The notes beneath the pieces were generated by a model. The model saw nothing but the letters and a program-made list of their open reading frames with translations. It was not told the DNA's origin and did not search any database. Made by a program: the position numbers and the translations under genes. Positions 26,519-34,287 of a DNA stretch of 62,497 bases are shown piece by piece. Source of the DNA: an uncultured Clostridia bacterium (GTDB lineage Bacteria; Bacillota; Clostridia; Peptostreptococcales; Anaerovoracaceae); NCBI GenBank assembly GCA_938034165.1, contig CALHKP010000050.1, forward strand, positions 1-62,497, given 5' to 3'. How positions within the stretch are numbered: position 1 is the stretch's first letter; every line of letters begins with the position of its first letter.

Positions 26519-27076
26519 TCAACTCATATCAGCATGAGAGAGCATAGCAGTCATGCTGCCGGTAAAGAATTTTTCTATCTTTCCTACAATATATTCTGGT
26601 TCTGTCTTCAGATCATCGCTGATCCAGTGCATTATCAGACCTGTAATTCCATAGCAATACAGCTTACGTATAAAGTCAATATCATCTTCCTCTACTTGGC
26701 TGTAACCTTTCTGTTCTTTCAGAATATCATCAATAACAGGTATTATTAGCTCATTGATATAACCTTCCAGTTCTTTGTGTTTAATGGAATGAAACGTATT
26801 TGTAACAAGATCTTTGTTTGCTCTGCAATACTTAAGAGTATTCAAAAGGCCTGTCGTCCAGGTATCCTTTGTGTCATTTCCGTGTACGACTTTCTGCATT
26901 TCTTCTCTTATGGTCCATTCAAGAAGATCATAGACATCTTGAAAATGATAATAGAAAGTCTTTCGGCTGACATCCGCATGGTCTGTTATATCATGAATAG
27001 TTATACCATCCAGCGTCGTCTTTGACAGCAGTTCCAGCAGTGATTTTGATAGCATTTTCTTCGTCATAGCTGACAT
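26519..27076 (-). CDS. TetR-family regulator
   Basis: A 185-residue regulator. The helix-turn-helix is at about residues 20-50 (ITIHDITDHADVSRKTFYYHFQDVYDLLEW). The C-terminal helical domain matches the group often found beside dihydroxyacetone kinase or membrane enzymes, but its ligand is unknown. It lies upstream of the radical SAM-metK pair on the same strand, with the nested palindrome between them, and 47 bases after the glutaminase fusion gene. Control of the pair is inferred from position. Confidence 0.85.
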   Translation of the reverse strand: MSAMTKKMLSKSLLELLSKTTLDGITIHDITDHADVSRKTFYYHFQDVYDLLEWTIREEMQKVVHGNDTKDTWTTGLLNTLKYCRANKDLVTNTFHSIKHKELEGYINELIIPVIDDILKEQKGYSQVEEDDIDFIRKLYCYGITGLIMHWISDDLKTEPEYIVGKIEKFFTGSMTAMLSHADMS

Positions 27077-27123
27077 ATTGTTTCAATCCCCCTTCCAATT
27101 AAAACCCTTTTCCCGTTATCTCT

Positions 27124-28545
27124 TTATTTAAAAATGTGAAGTCCCAGCTTGGATGAAAGATATTCCAGCATGGCATGCCCTGCGATACAGTTACCTTTTT
27201 CATCAAGGGAAGGTCCGTAAATTCCTATCCCCATATTCTGATCCACAACAGACAAAAGTCCTCCGCCGACTCCACTCTTGGTTGGTATTCCAACCTGTAC
27301 AGCAAACTCGCCGGATCCGTCGTACATTCCGCATGTAAGCATGATTGTCTTAACTACCTGAACCACTGATTGGGTTATCATTCTTTTCCCGTTCAGTGGG
27401 TTTATTCCGCCGTTGGCAAGAACCAGGCCCAGGTTTGCAAGGCTTTCTGCCGTCACGGTCATAGAACACATTCTCGTATAAAGCTTAAGTGTTTCCTCCA
27501 CATTGCTGTCGATTATGCCTTTGCTTTCTAACAAATATGCAATTGCTCTGTTTCTTGAACATGTTGCCATTTCTGACTTGTAGACATCTTCGTCCACTCC
27601 TATATCCGGATCCAGACAAAGCTTTCTGGTTGTATCTATAATATCATCAAAACTGAGTTTTGGCAAAAGCATACTTGCAACAGTTATGGCTCCTGAGTTT
27701 ATCATAGGATTAAAGGGTCTGTTGCTATTTAAGTCAAGTTCCACCAGAGAGTTAAACGCTTCTCCCGAAGGCTCCATTCCCACCTTTTGAAACACTTCCT
27801 TCACCGGACAAAGCTCAAGAGCAAGAATGAGAGATATAATTTTGGATATACTTTGTATTGTAAATCGCTCCTTGGTATCGCCTATGCAGTATCTTTCCCC
27901 TTCCATAGTATACATGCAAAGCCCCAGCTTGTTCTTGTCAGCCTTTCCAAGCTCCGGAATATATGTTGCTACATTTCCGTTTGGGATCACTTTTCTACCT
28001 TTTTCCAATGCCGCTGCCAGAATATCTGACATGGTTTTGTTGTTTTTCTTCCATTTTTTTAGCTTGATCCTAAAAGTCTTGAATGGTGCAACAGTGTTTA
28101 TGTGAAGCCACTTACAGATTGGCCAGTTTGAATTCTCCGTTGCAGCCCACTTTCTGGCGCCTGTCTTAAACAGTTCATCTTCTGTATAGGAATCCACCAG
28201 TTCCAGAATCCCGGCAAGAGCTTCTCTTGACATTTCACAAAGCTCTCTGAGGCTATAGCCGCTGTATTTTCTGTAAAAGCTTTCGTATAGCCCTTTTAGG
28301 TTTCTCCAGGAATATTCCCCCGATGGAGTCAAAACTTCTTTTCCCGCTTTTTCCTGTCTTTCCCAATCCAGCAGAAGGTTCATCCATCCTAGCTCATAAG
28401 CAAGCATCTGATAAGGAGTCCTTTCGACGCCTTCAACAAGCTTGTTCTTCTCTCTGTCGTCGATATCTGCATATTCTTGTATAAAAAGATTTCCTCTTTT
28501 CTCTATTTCCTGCCTAAGGGCTTTTTTGCTTATATAACTTTTCAC
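27124..28545 (-). CDS. Fusion of ClbS/DfsB-like four-helix domain to glutaminase A
   Basis: One uninterrupted 473-residue frame. Residues 1-168 are a complete ClbS/DfsB (DUF1706) domain: YQMLAYELGWMNLLLDWE, SWRNLKGLYESFYRKY and WPICKWLHINTVAPFKTFR. Residues about 172-473 are a full serine-dependent glutaminase, with S232-x-x-K235 in FTIQSISK, MINSGAI, and the VGIPTKSGVGGGLL loop. It should hydrolyse glutamine to glutamate and ammonia. The role of the added domain is unknown; ClbS itself is a colibactin-resistance hydrolase. The internal ATG at the glutaminase start has no ribosome site, so the fusion looks real. Confidence 0.9.
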   Translation of the reverse strand: MKSYISKKALRQEIEKRGNLFIQEYADIDDREKNKLVEGVERTPYQMLAYELGWMNLLLDWERQEKAGKEVLTPSGEYSWRNLKGLYESFYRKYSGYSLRELCEMSREALAGILELVDSYTEDELFKTGARKWAATENSNWPICKWLHINTVAPFKTFRIKLKKWKKNNKTMSDILAAALEKGRKVIPNGNVATYIPELGKADKNKLGLCMYTMEGERYCIGDTKERFTIQSISKIISLILALELCPVKEVFQKVGMEPSGEAFNSLVELDLNSNRPFNPMINSGAITVASMLLPKLSFDDIIDTTRKLCLDPDIGVDEDVYKSEMATCSRNRAIAYLLESKGIIDSNVEETLKLYTRMCSMTVTAESLANLGLVLANGGINPLNGKRMITQSVVQVVKTIMLTCGMYDGSGEFAVQVGIPTKSGVGGGLLSVVDQNMGIGIYGPSLDEKGNCIAGHAMLEYLSSKLGLHIFK

Positions 28546-28596
28546 CGGAAGCTCACCTCCAAAATTTTATTATAGTAACTTTTTAGTTTACAGTTT

Positions 28597-29475
28597 CTAT
28601 TTCTTCTTTTTGTCCATTGGGATATTACTTACTATTATAGCTACAAACATCAATATGCATCCCAAAATCATTCTGCCCTGGAATACTTCGTTTGCAAATA
28701 CTACAGCAAAGAATGTACCAAACACTGTTTCTGTTGACATGAGTATGGCTGCGTGGGTAGGCGGCGCAATGCTCTGGCATATATTCTGAAGAACGAATGC
28801 CATAACAGTATTGAGTGCCACCAGCTCAAACATTCCTACAATTCCACCTCCGTGAAGAGCCGTGAGAGGTGTCCCGTCTCCCCATATAAGAGCGGCAGCT
28901 ACAGACAGTATAGCACACATGCTAATTTGCACAAAAGCAAAGCAAATAGGATTCATATCTTCCATAAATCTTCCTAACAGAATAACTTCAAGAGAAAAAA
29001 TTATTGCGAATATGAATGTAAGTCCGTCTCCAAGTCCTATTGTAAGATCGTCAGTCAGTGTCAGAAGACCTATTCCAACAAAGGCAATTACTGCCGCAAT
29101 GGTGATATTCTTTTTTATCTTCTGTCTGAAAAATAGCCATGAAATCAGCGGTACAAATACTGTGTACATACAGATAATGAATGTCTGCTTTCCCGGTGTA
29201 GTATACTGAAGACCTATAGTCTGAAGCATATTGCCGGAAAACATCATAAATCCGATAAGAGCTCCTGCCTTCACCGTCCTCAAGTTCAGCTTTTTCAACT
29301 GAGGAAGAGCAAAAAAAAACATAAGAACCGTAGCCATTACATATCTGTAAGCCATCAGATCAAAAGGACCCATATATTCAAGTACATACTTTCCTGCAAC
29401 GAATCCCATTCCCCAGAACATTGCAACCAACAACAATCCCATCTCTGCCCATATAACTTTTTTGTCTTTCGTCAT
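28597..29475 (-). CDS. EamA/DMT-family transporter
   Basis: A 292-residue inner-membrane protein with about ten hydrophobic helices in two EamA repeats (LLLVAMFWGMGFVAGK near the start, AAILMSTETVFGTFFAVV in the second half). Such proteins usually export metabolites or amino acids; the substrate is not predictable. The start is at 29475 behind GGAGGTTACGATTTA, preferred over an upstream ATG 14 codons earlier. It lies 51 bases before the glutaminase fusion on the same strand. Confidence 0.88.
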   Translation of the reverse strand: MTKDKKVIWAEMGLLLVAMFWGMGFVAGKYVLEYMGPFDLMAYRYVMATVLMFFFALPQLKKLNLRTVKAGALIGFMMFSGNMLQTIGLQYTTPGKQTFIICMYTVFVPLISWLFFRQKIKKNITIAAVIAFVGIGLLTLTDDLTIGLGDGLTFIFAIIFSLEVILLGRFMEDMNPICFAFVQISMCAILSVAAALIWGDGTPLTALHGGGIVGMFELVALNTVMAFVLQNICQSIAPPTHAAILMSTETVFGTFFAVVFANEVFQGRMILGCILMFVAIIVSNIPMDKKKK

Positions 29476-29503
29476 TAAATCGTAACCTCCGTTTTTTGTC
29501 ATG

Positions 29504-29533
29504 AAAAAAAGAACCAAGCCGAGACTTGATTCT
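29504..29533 (-). terminator. Terminator of the HU gene
   Basis: On the minus strand, AGAATCAAG and CTTGGTTCT form a nine-pair stem (one G-U pair) with a six-base loop, followed by seven T. Confidence 0.85.
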
Positions 29534-29547
29534 TTCTTGAGTTTTGC

Positions 29548-29826
29548 TTATTTGTTTACTGCGTCCTTAAGAGCTTTTCCTGCTTTGAATACAGGAGCCT
29601 TTGAAGCCGGAATCTCGATGATTTCTTCTGGCTTTCTTGGGTTTCTGCCCTGTCTTGCAGCTCTTTCTCTTACTTCAAAATTTCCGAAGCCGATAAGCTG
29701 AACCTTGTCACCGTTTACTAATGCTTCTTCTATAGTTGATAGTAATGCGTTAACTGTAGCTTCTGCTTCTTTCTTAGTGATTTCTGCTTTTGCAGCAACT
29801 GCTGTAATTAATTCTGCTTTATTCAT
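29548..29826 (-). CDS. hup: HU-family DNA-binding protein
   Basis: A 92-residue nucleoid protein. MNKAELITAVAAKAEITKKEAEATV is the dimerisation part; GFGNFEVRERAARQGRNPRKPEEI contains the DNA-contacting arm. The start is at 29826 behind GGAGGTAAAA; the frame upstream to 29874 is promoter and leader DNA. It has its own promoter and terminator. Confidence 0.95.
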   Translation of the reverse strand: MNKAELITAVAAKAEITKKEAEATVNALLSTIEEALVNGDKVQLIGFGNFEVRERAARQGRNPRKPEEIIEIPASKAPVFKAGKALKDAVNK

Positions 29827-29854
29827 ATTTTTACCTCCAAAATCTCGTATATTT

Positions 29855-29882
29855 ATTATATCAGTATACGCCATAAATACAA
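29855..29882 (-). promoter_or_regulatory. Promoter of the HU gene
   Basis: On the minus strand, TTGTAT (29877-29882) and TATAAT (29855-29860) are 16 bases apart, about 30 bases ahead of the start codon. The rest of the gap to 30131 is AT-rich and shows only the next promoter. Confidence 0.6.
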
Positions 29883-30025
29883 GAGGGTTCTTTCTATTTT
29901 TTAAATTATTTTTTCAAAAAGTGTTAGAACATCAACGCTTTAACGGTATAGGAAACGCAAGACCATTACCTGCACGAGGTAGAATTCGATAAACATTTTG
30001 TCAAGTCTTAATTTTCTAAAAATAC

Positions 30026-30054
30026 TTGAATTTCCGATATTTTTTTGATAGACT
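30026..30054 (+). promoter_or_regulatory. Candidate promoter of the surface protein
   Basis: TTGAAT (30026-30031) and TAGACT (30049-30054) are 17 bases apart. A near-palindrome, GTAAGGTGAGT with ACTGACTCTTAC, lies between this and the ribosome site at 30114-30120. Confidence 0.4.
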
Positions 30055-30131
30055 GTAGTTGAATAATTGTGTAAGGTGAGTTAACTGACTCTTACTACCC
30101 TTTACAAAATATAAGGAGGAATGTTATTGAC

Positions 30132-31070
30132 GTGAAAAAGAAATTATTTGCAAGTGTGCTTTGCCTCTTGATTGCATTAGCAATGTTACCTACACTTGCT
30201 CTTGCCGAAGATAATCCAGAAGGAACGGCAACAGTTATTCTGTACAACGAATGCGACTGGGAAGACGATACGGGATACCAGATGCTCCTGGATGCCGATC
30301 ACAATACTTATGGAACATTAATAAACGAAACCGAGTCCCTTTGTGTCGGTGATGCACCTGAAGGTCTTTATGACAGATTTGAATATAAGATTCCCGGTAA
30401 TGCAGATGGAGCACTTGATACTTCCAATGTAATTCAATACAACCACTCTATGCGTATTGACATTCCTGCAGGCACTTATGATTATGCAATCGTAAATCCT
30501 ACTCCGGAAGACGAAAAGATTTGGCTTGCAAGAAATACCGGAGACGCTCTTCCTGTAGCTGACGATTTTGTTTTCGAAGCAAATAAGACTTATATCTTCA
30601 TCGTTTATATGCTAGATGACGATGACGGTGACAATGTAGACCTCATCGTTCATGAACATACATATGCAGATACTTGGAATACGGATGATGCAGACCATTG
30701 GAAGGACTGTACAGATGCAGAATGTCCTGACAAAGAAGGTGGCCAGCTTAAGGATGCACATAATTTCGAATGGAAAATCGACAAAGAAGCAACTGATTCA
30801 GAAACAGGTCTGATGCACGAAGAATGTACAGTTTGCGGATATACAAGAAATGCAGATACAGTTATTGATAAGATTTCAGGCGAAGATAATACCAAGCCTG
30901 GAGACAAGCCGGCAGCTACAGAGGCAGCTGCAAAACCTGATGACAATCCTGATCAGCCAAAAACTGGTGATACAAATACCAGAACAATGTGGCTTGTAAT
31001 GCTGTTCATCAGTGCCAGCCTCATGTTTGCAACATCGGCTGCAATCTCAAAAAGAAAAGAAAACAGATAA
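30132..31070 (+). CDS. Secreted, probably wall-anchored protein with gingipain-type DUF2436 domain
   Basis: A 312-residue exported protein with a GTG start behind AAGGAGGA. Residues 1-25 are a signal peptide ending in ALA. Residues about 30-170 match the adhesin-associated DUF2436 domain known from Porphyromonas gingipains (GYQMLLDADHNTYGTLI, FEYKIPGNAD, DIPAGTYDYAIVNP, KIWLA). Residues about 175-245 hold histidine/cysteine-rich segments (HTYADTW, DHWKDC, CTVCGYTRN) common in clostridial surface proteins. The tail has PKTGD at 276-280, a hydrophobic helix and SKRKENR, a sortase-type anchor in slightly unusual form. No sortase gene is nearby. Confidence 0.85.
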   Translation: MKKKLFASVLCLLIALAMLPTLALAEDNPEGTATVILYNECDWEDDTGYQMLLDADHNTYGTLINETESLCVGDAPEGLYDRFEYKIPGNADGALDTSNVIQYNHSMRIDIPAGTYDYAIVNPTPEDEKIWLARNTGDALPVADDFVFEANKTYIFIVYMLDDDDGDNVDLIVHEHTYADTWNTDDADHWKDCTDAECPDKEGGQLKDAHNFEWKIDKEATDSETGLMHEECTVCGYTRNADTVIDKISGEDNTKPGDKPAATEAAAKPDDNPDQPKTGDTNTRTMWLVMLFISASLMFATSAAISKRKENR

Positions 31071-31128
31071 CATATAGATAATTAAACAGCAGTTTTCATA
31101 GACTTTTTCTTGTTCTGTTTTGGGTAAA

Positions 31129-31161
31129 CGAAAGCGTCGCGGCAATGCCGCGGCGCTTTCG
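31129..31161. other. Strong GC-rich hairpin after the surface-protein gene
   Basis: CGAAAGCG-T-CGCGGC pairs with GCCGCG-G-CGCTTTCG around an AAT loop, giving a 15-pair stem. No T run follows on either strand at once, so it is at best a weak terminator. CAGCAG (about 31085) and CTGCTG (about 31172) enclose it as an outer inverted repeat. Confidence 0.6.
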
Positions 31162-31209
31162 GCGCGTATATCTGCTGTAAAGTAGCTCCCGTCCGCCAGT
31201 TTAAAATAT

Positions 31210-31311
31210 CTAACGAAGCCGCATTATTTCCTGCCCTGTTGCAAATCCTGAACCGATTGCGCATGCTACAAAGGCTCCGGCAAACTTACATACATTTGCA
31301 AAACTTTTTAA
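31210..31311 (-). pseudogene. Remnant of a YkvI-like membrane transporter N-terminus
   Basis: On the minus strand this frame encodes a stretch containing KFAGAFVACAIGSGFATGQEIM, which is the first transmembrane signature of the YkvI-type transporter family (usually GAFIA-x-GSGFASGQEI). A stop codon follows at 31210-31212, and the open frame contains no ATG, GTG or TTG upstream, so it cannot be expressed. Only about 35 codons remain. It starts inside the stop region of the CmpB-like gene and points to a deletion at this site. Confidence 0.65.
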
Positions 31312-32285
31312 TGTTTTTCTTTTGTTTTATTTCTCAGGCGTTTTCTCAGCTGAAGTACAAGTTCTTTATGTTCCCTGGATTGCAGTTTTGGGAAGGCTTT
31401 GAGGATTCTCTTGCCTGTCTTGTGCTGAGTATTCATAGCGCGAGCAAATTCTTCGGCCTTTTCTTCGCCGATTCTTCTAAGTTCAGCAGCTCTTGCTTCA
31501 CTGATTCCCTTAAGCGCCGCTGCCTTAGATTCTTTGATTTCCTTAAACTCAGCAACTTTGGCTTCTCTGAGTTCCTTGAACTCTGTTGTTTTTTCGTCTT
31601 TGAGTTCTTTAAGCTCGGCAGCTGTTGCACCGCCTTTTTCTTTCAGTTCTGCAACACGAACCTGACCTTTTTCCTGAAGTTCCAGCCCGGTCATCATATT
31701 TTCGTAAATGTTTTCGCCAATTTGATCTGAAATATTGTGAAGTTCTTTTGCAAGTTCGTCCAGCTTTTCCAGTCTCTTGTTCCATTTGAGGATTCCTGAT
31801 GCCGTTACATAGATATCCGCAAGGAGCAATGCTGAAAATACGACCAGCAGGCTTACTCCCAGCCAGTGAGGTACAAACATCATAAGATCATATAGTAGCG
31901 GATGTACAAGTTTTACGATTGCAACACACACCACACCCCATATCAGAGAAAACAGAAGGCACACATACCCGCCGATATTAAGAGGCATCTGTGAGTAATC
32001 CCACCACCTGTGGTGAAATAGTTTTTCAAGCACCAGCCCCGTAAGCCACTCCAAAAATGTAACAAGTATGGTGGATGTAATATATAGAAATACTATATGG
32101 TCACTGAATTGTACTAGCAAAGCGATTGCAACTGTAACTCCCACTCCGTAAATAGGGCATACAGGACCATTCAAAAATCCCCTATTTACAAACTGTCTCT
32201 GCTTTGCCGCAGCAAATGCCACTTCCGTACACCAGCCCAAAAAGGCATATGTAAAGAAGCTCATCAAAATATCATAAGTACTCAT
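31308..32285 (-). CDS. CmpB-like (PF06541) membrane protein with 11-residue coiled repeats
   Basis: A 325-residue protein. Residues 1-170 contain about five hydrophobic helices with FFTYAFLGWCTEV, GFLNGPVCPIYGVG and HHRWWDYSQMPLNIGGYVC, matching the family annotated as putative ABC permease CmpB. Residues 212-288 consist of seven consecutive 11-residue units of the type AEFKELREAKV, strongly charged and helical, ending in a basic tail. The start shares one base with the larC stop (TAATG), so it is translated with the lar genes. Its function is unknown; nickel or metal transport for LarC would fit but is unproven. Confidence 0.8.
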   Translation of the reverse strand: MSTYDILMSFFTYAFLGWCTEVAFAAAKQRQFVNRGFLNGPVCPIYGVGVTVAIALLVQFSDHIVFLYITSTILVTFLEWLTGLVLEKLFHHRWWDYSQMPLNIGGYVCLLFSLIWGVVCVAIVKLVHPLLYDLMMFVPHWLGVSLLVVFSALLLADIYVTASGILKWNKRLEKLDELAKELHNISDQIGENIYENMMTGLELQEKGQVRVAELKEKGGATAAELKELKDEKTTEFKELREAKVAEFKEIKESKAAALKGISEARAAELRRIGEEKAEEFARAMNTQHKTGKRILKAFPKLQSREHKELVLQLRKRLRNKTKEKH

Positions 32286-33529
32286 TAGTAAAGCTCCCTT
32301 CTCACTTCATCCGGAGATTTTTCCAGTTTTTTTGCCAGCTTTGCGACATCGTCATATTCCGGCTTTGATTTGCTGCTGCCGTAACCTTTGCAGTATTTGA
32401 TTTTCGTGTCGCCGAACTTCGATTCTCTTTGTTGTATTTTTCTGTCCATAACAAAGCGCTTGCATTTATATTGTCTAACGCCGATGGACGTAGTATACTT
32501 TAAAATCAGTGCTGCGAATTTCTCACATTCAGACTCCCTGCACATGCAAACAAGCTTTACGGCAGGTCTGGACTTTTTCATTACTATGTGCTCAAGATAC
32601 ACATCGAGAGATCCCTTTTCCATAAGCATTTCCATAGCAAAGCCAATATCCTCACCTGTCATATCATCAAGATTTACAGCAAGTTCGCACACATAATCAA
32701 CTCCGGTTTCACTTTCAGCGTTTTTTCCCAGAGTTGCACGAAGACAATTTGCATTTTCGGCAAAATTCTTTGTTCCCAGACCATAGCCCGTTTTTTCTAT
32801 TATCATAGAAGGTACAGGCCCGAATTCGTCAGCAAAATATTTCAGAAGTGCTGCCCCTGTAGGAGTGCAAAGCTCCCCGTTTATATTTCCCCCGTAAACA
32901 GGAATTCCCTGCAAAATCAAGGCCGTCGCAGGAGCCGGTACCGGAAGTGTTCCGTGAGCACATTTTACGGTTCCCGATCCCACATGAACAGGAGATACAA
33001 TGGTTTTTTCGGCGCCCACTGTCTCCATCAGCATGCAAGTTCCAACCACATCGCAAACCGCATCTAAAGTTCCCACCTCATGAAAATGTATATGCTCAAG
33101 AGTTTCTCCATGAACTGCAGATTCAGCCTCTGCAATTATTTTATATATGTTCTTCGCATCACTTTTTACCTTTTCGGAAACTTCCATGTTATCTATTATA
33201 TGTTCTATATCATGAAGTCCGCTGTGGCTGTGATGATGTTCGTGGCTGTGATTGTGGTCATGGGCATGATGATGCTCATGACTATGGTTGTGCTCTTCGT
33301 CATGGTGGTGATGGTGCTCGTGCTCTTCTTTTCCGTAAATTGCAACATTTATATGAGTTCCCTGAATCCCGCATCTTATTTCCCTGCCGGCACTGACATG
33401 GACTCCCTTTGGCATTATGTGATTTATCTTGGAAAGGAATTCTTCTTTTTCTTCTATCAGTTCAAACAAAGCTGCCATCATCATATCTCCCGCAGCTCCC
33501 ATGCTGCAGTCTAAATATAAAATTTTCAT
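32285..33529 (-). CDS. larC: Nickel pincer cofactor insertion protein LarC
   Basis: A 414-residue protein that inserts nickel into the pincer cofactor using CTP. MKILYLDCSMGAAGDMMMAAL at the start and HFHEVGTLDAVCDVVG are family motifs. Residues 70-110 are extremely histidine-rich (runs of H with D, E, N and S), a nickel store. In Lactiplantibacillus LarC is split and joined by frameshifting; here it is one continuous frame. It overlaps larB by one base and the CmpB-like gene by one base. Confidence 0.93.
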   Translation of the reverse strand: MKILYLDCSMGAAGDMMMAALFELIEEKEEFLSKINHIMPKGVHVSAGREIRCGIQGTHINVAIYGKEEHEHHHHHDEEHNHSHEHHHAHDHNHSHEHHHSHSGLHDIEHIIDNMEVSEKVKSDAKNIYKIIAEAESAVHGETLEHIHFHEVGTLDAVCDVVGTCMLMETVGAEKTIVSPVHVGSGTVKCAHGTLPVPAPATALILQGIPVYGGNINGELCTPTGAALLKYFADEFGPVPSMIIEKTGYGLGTKNFAENANCLRATLGKNAESETGVDYVCELAVNLDDMTGEDIGFAMEMLMEKGSLDVYLEHIVMKKSRPAVKLVCMCRESECEKFAALILKYTTSIGVRQYKCKRFVMDRKIQQRESKFGDTKIKYCKGYGSSKSKPEYDDVAKLAKKLEKSPDEVRRELY

Positions 33530-34287
33530 TATTTTGCCCCTTCCATATTGTTGATAAGACTCGCCTGATATCCGGCTCCGAATCCGTTGTCTATGTTTAC
33601 GACGCTTACTCCGCTTGCACAGGAATTAAGCATCGAAAGCAGTGCAGTTACACCACCAAGAGCAGTACCGTATCCCACACTTGTAGGAACTGCAATAACA
33701 GGACAGTCACAAAGCCCGCCGATAACAGACGCCAGTGCCCCTTCCATTCCGGCAATTGCAATTACAACTCTCGCACCCATAATCTCATCCAGGTGCGAAA
33801 ACAAACGGTGAATGCCGGCAACTCCCACATCATAGGCTCTCTTTACGTTGTTTCCCAAGATTTCTGCAGTAAGAGCTGCCTCTTCAGCAACAGGAATATC
33901 ACTTGTTCCGCCGGTAGCAACAAGAATATATCCCTCATGATGAGGCTTTTTCATTTCTCCCACAAGACCTATCCTTGCAGTCTCAAAATACTTAAACGGG
34001 ATATCTTTTTTTAGATAATCCGCAGCTTCTTTGCTCATTCTTGTAATTAGTACAGTTTCCTGCCCCTGTTTCCAAAGGACATGAGCGATTTCGTCAATCT
34101 GCTCAGGTGTTTTTCCGGCGCCGTATATCACTTCTGACATTCCCTGTCTTATGCCACGGTGATGATCAAGAGATGCTATATCAATATCCTCAAAAGGTGC
34201 CATCTTTAGATTCATCATTGCAGAATCAACATCTGTATTTCCCTTTGCCACACTTTCGAGAAGCTGTTTAAGTTCGAATTTCTCCAT
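33529..34287 (-). CDS. larB: Pincer cofactor biosynthesis protein LarB
   Basis: A 252-residue enzyme that carboxylates and hydrolyses nicotinic acid adenine dinucleotide in the first step to the nickel pincer cofactor. The C-terminal half is PurE-like, with ATGGTSDIPVAEEA, VGVAGIHRL, IAIAGMEGALASVIGGL and VPTSVGYG. The N-terminal part, with DHHRGIRQGMSEVIYGAGKTPEQI, is LarB-specific. It starts directly at the end of larE. Confidence 0.94.
   Translation of the reverse strand: MEKFELKQLLESVAKGNTDVDSAMMNLKMAPFEDIDIASLDHHRGIRQGMSEVIYGAGKTPEQIDEIAHVLWKQGQETVLITRMSKEAADYLKKDIPFKYFETARIGLVGEMKKPHHEGYILVATGGTSDIPVAEEAALTAEILGNNVKRAYDVGVAGIHRLFSHLDEIMGARVVIAIAGMEGALASVIGGLCDCPVIAVPTSVGYGTALGGVTALLSMLNSCASGVSVVNIDNGFGAGYQASLINNMEGAK

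Noticed and set aside
27124..28545. Evidence for a colibactin-like biosynthetic cluster around the ClbS domain
   Set aside because: No polyketide or peptide synthetase genes occur in the window; the neighbours are a transporter and a TetR regulator.
31213..31264. Alternative minus-strand frame starting MRNRFRICNRAG through the hairpin at 31129
   Set aside because: It lies in the wrong frame relative to the transporter remnant, crosses a 15-pair hairpin, and has no ribosome site.
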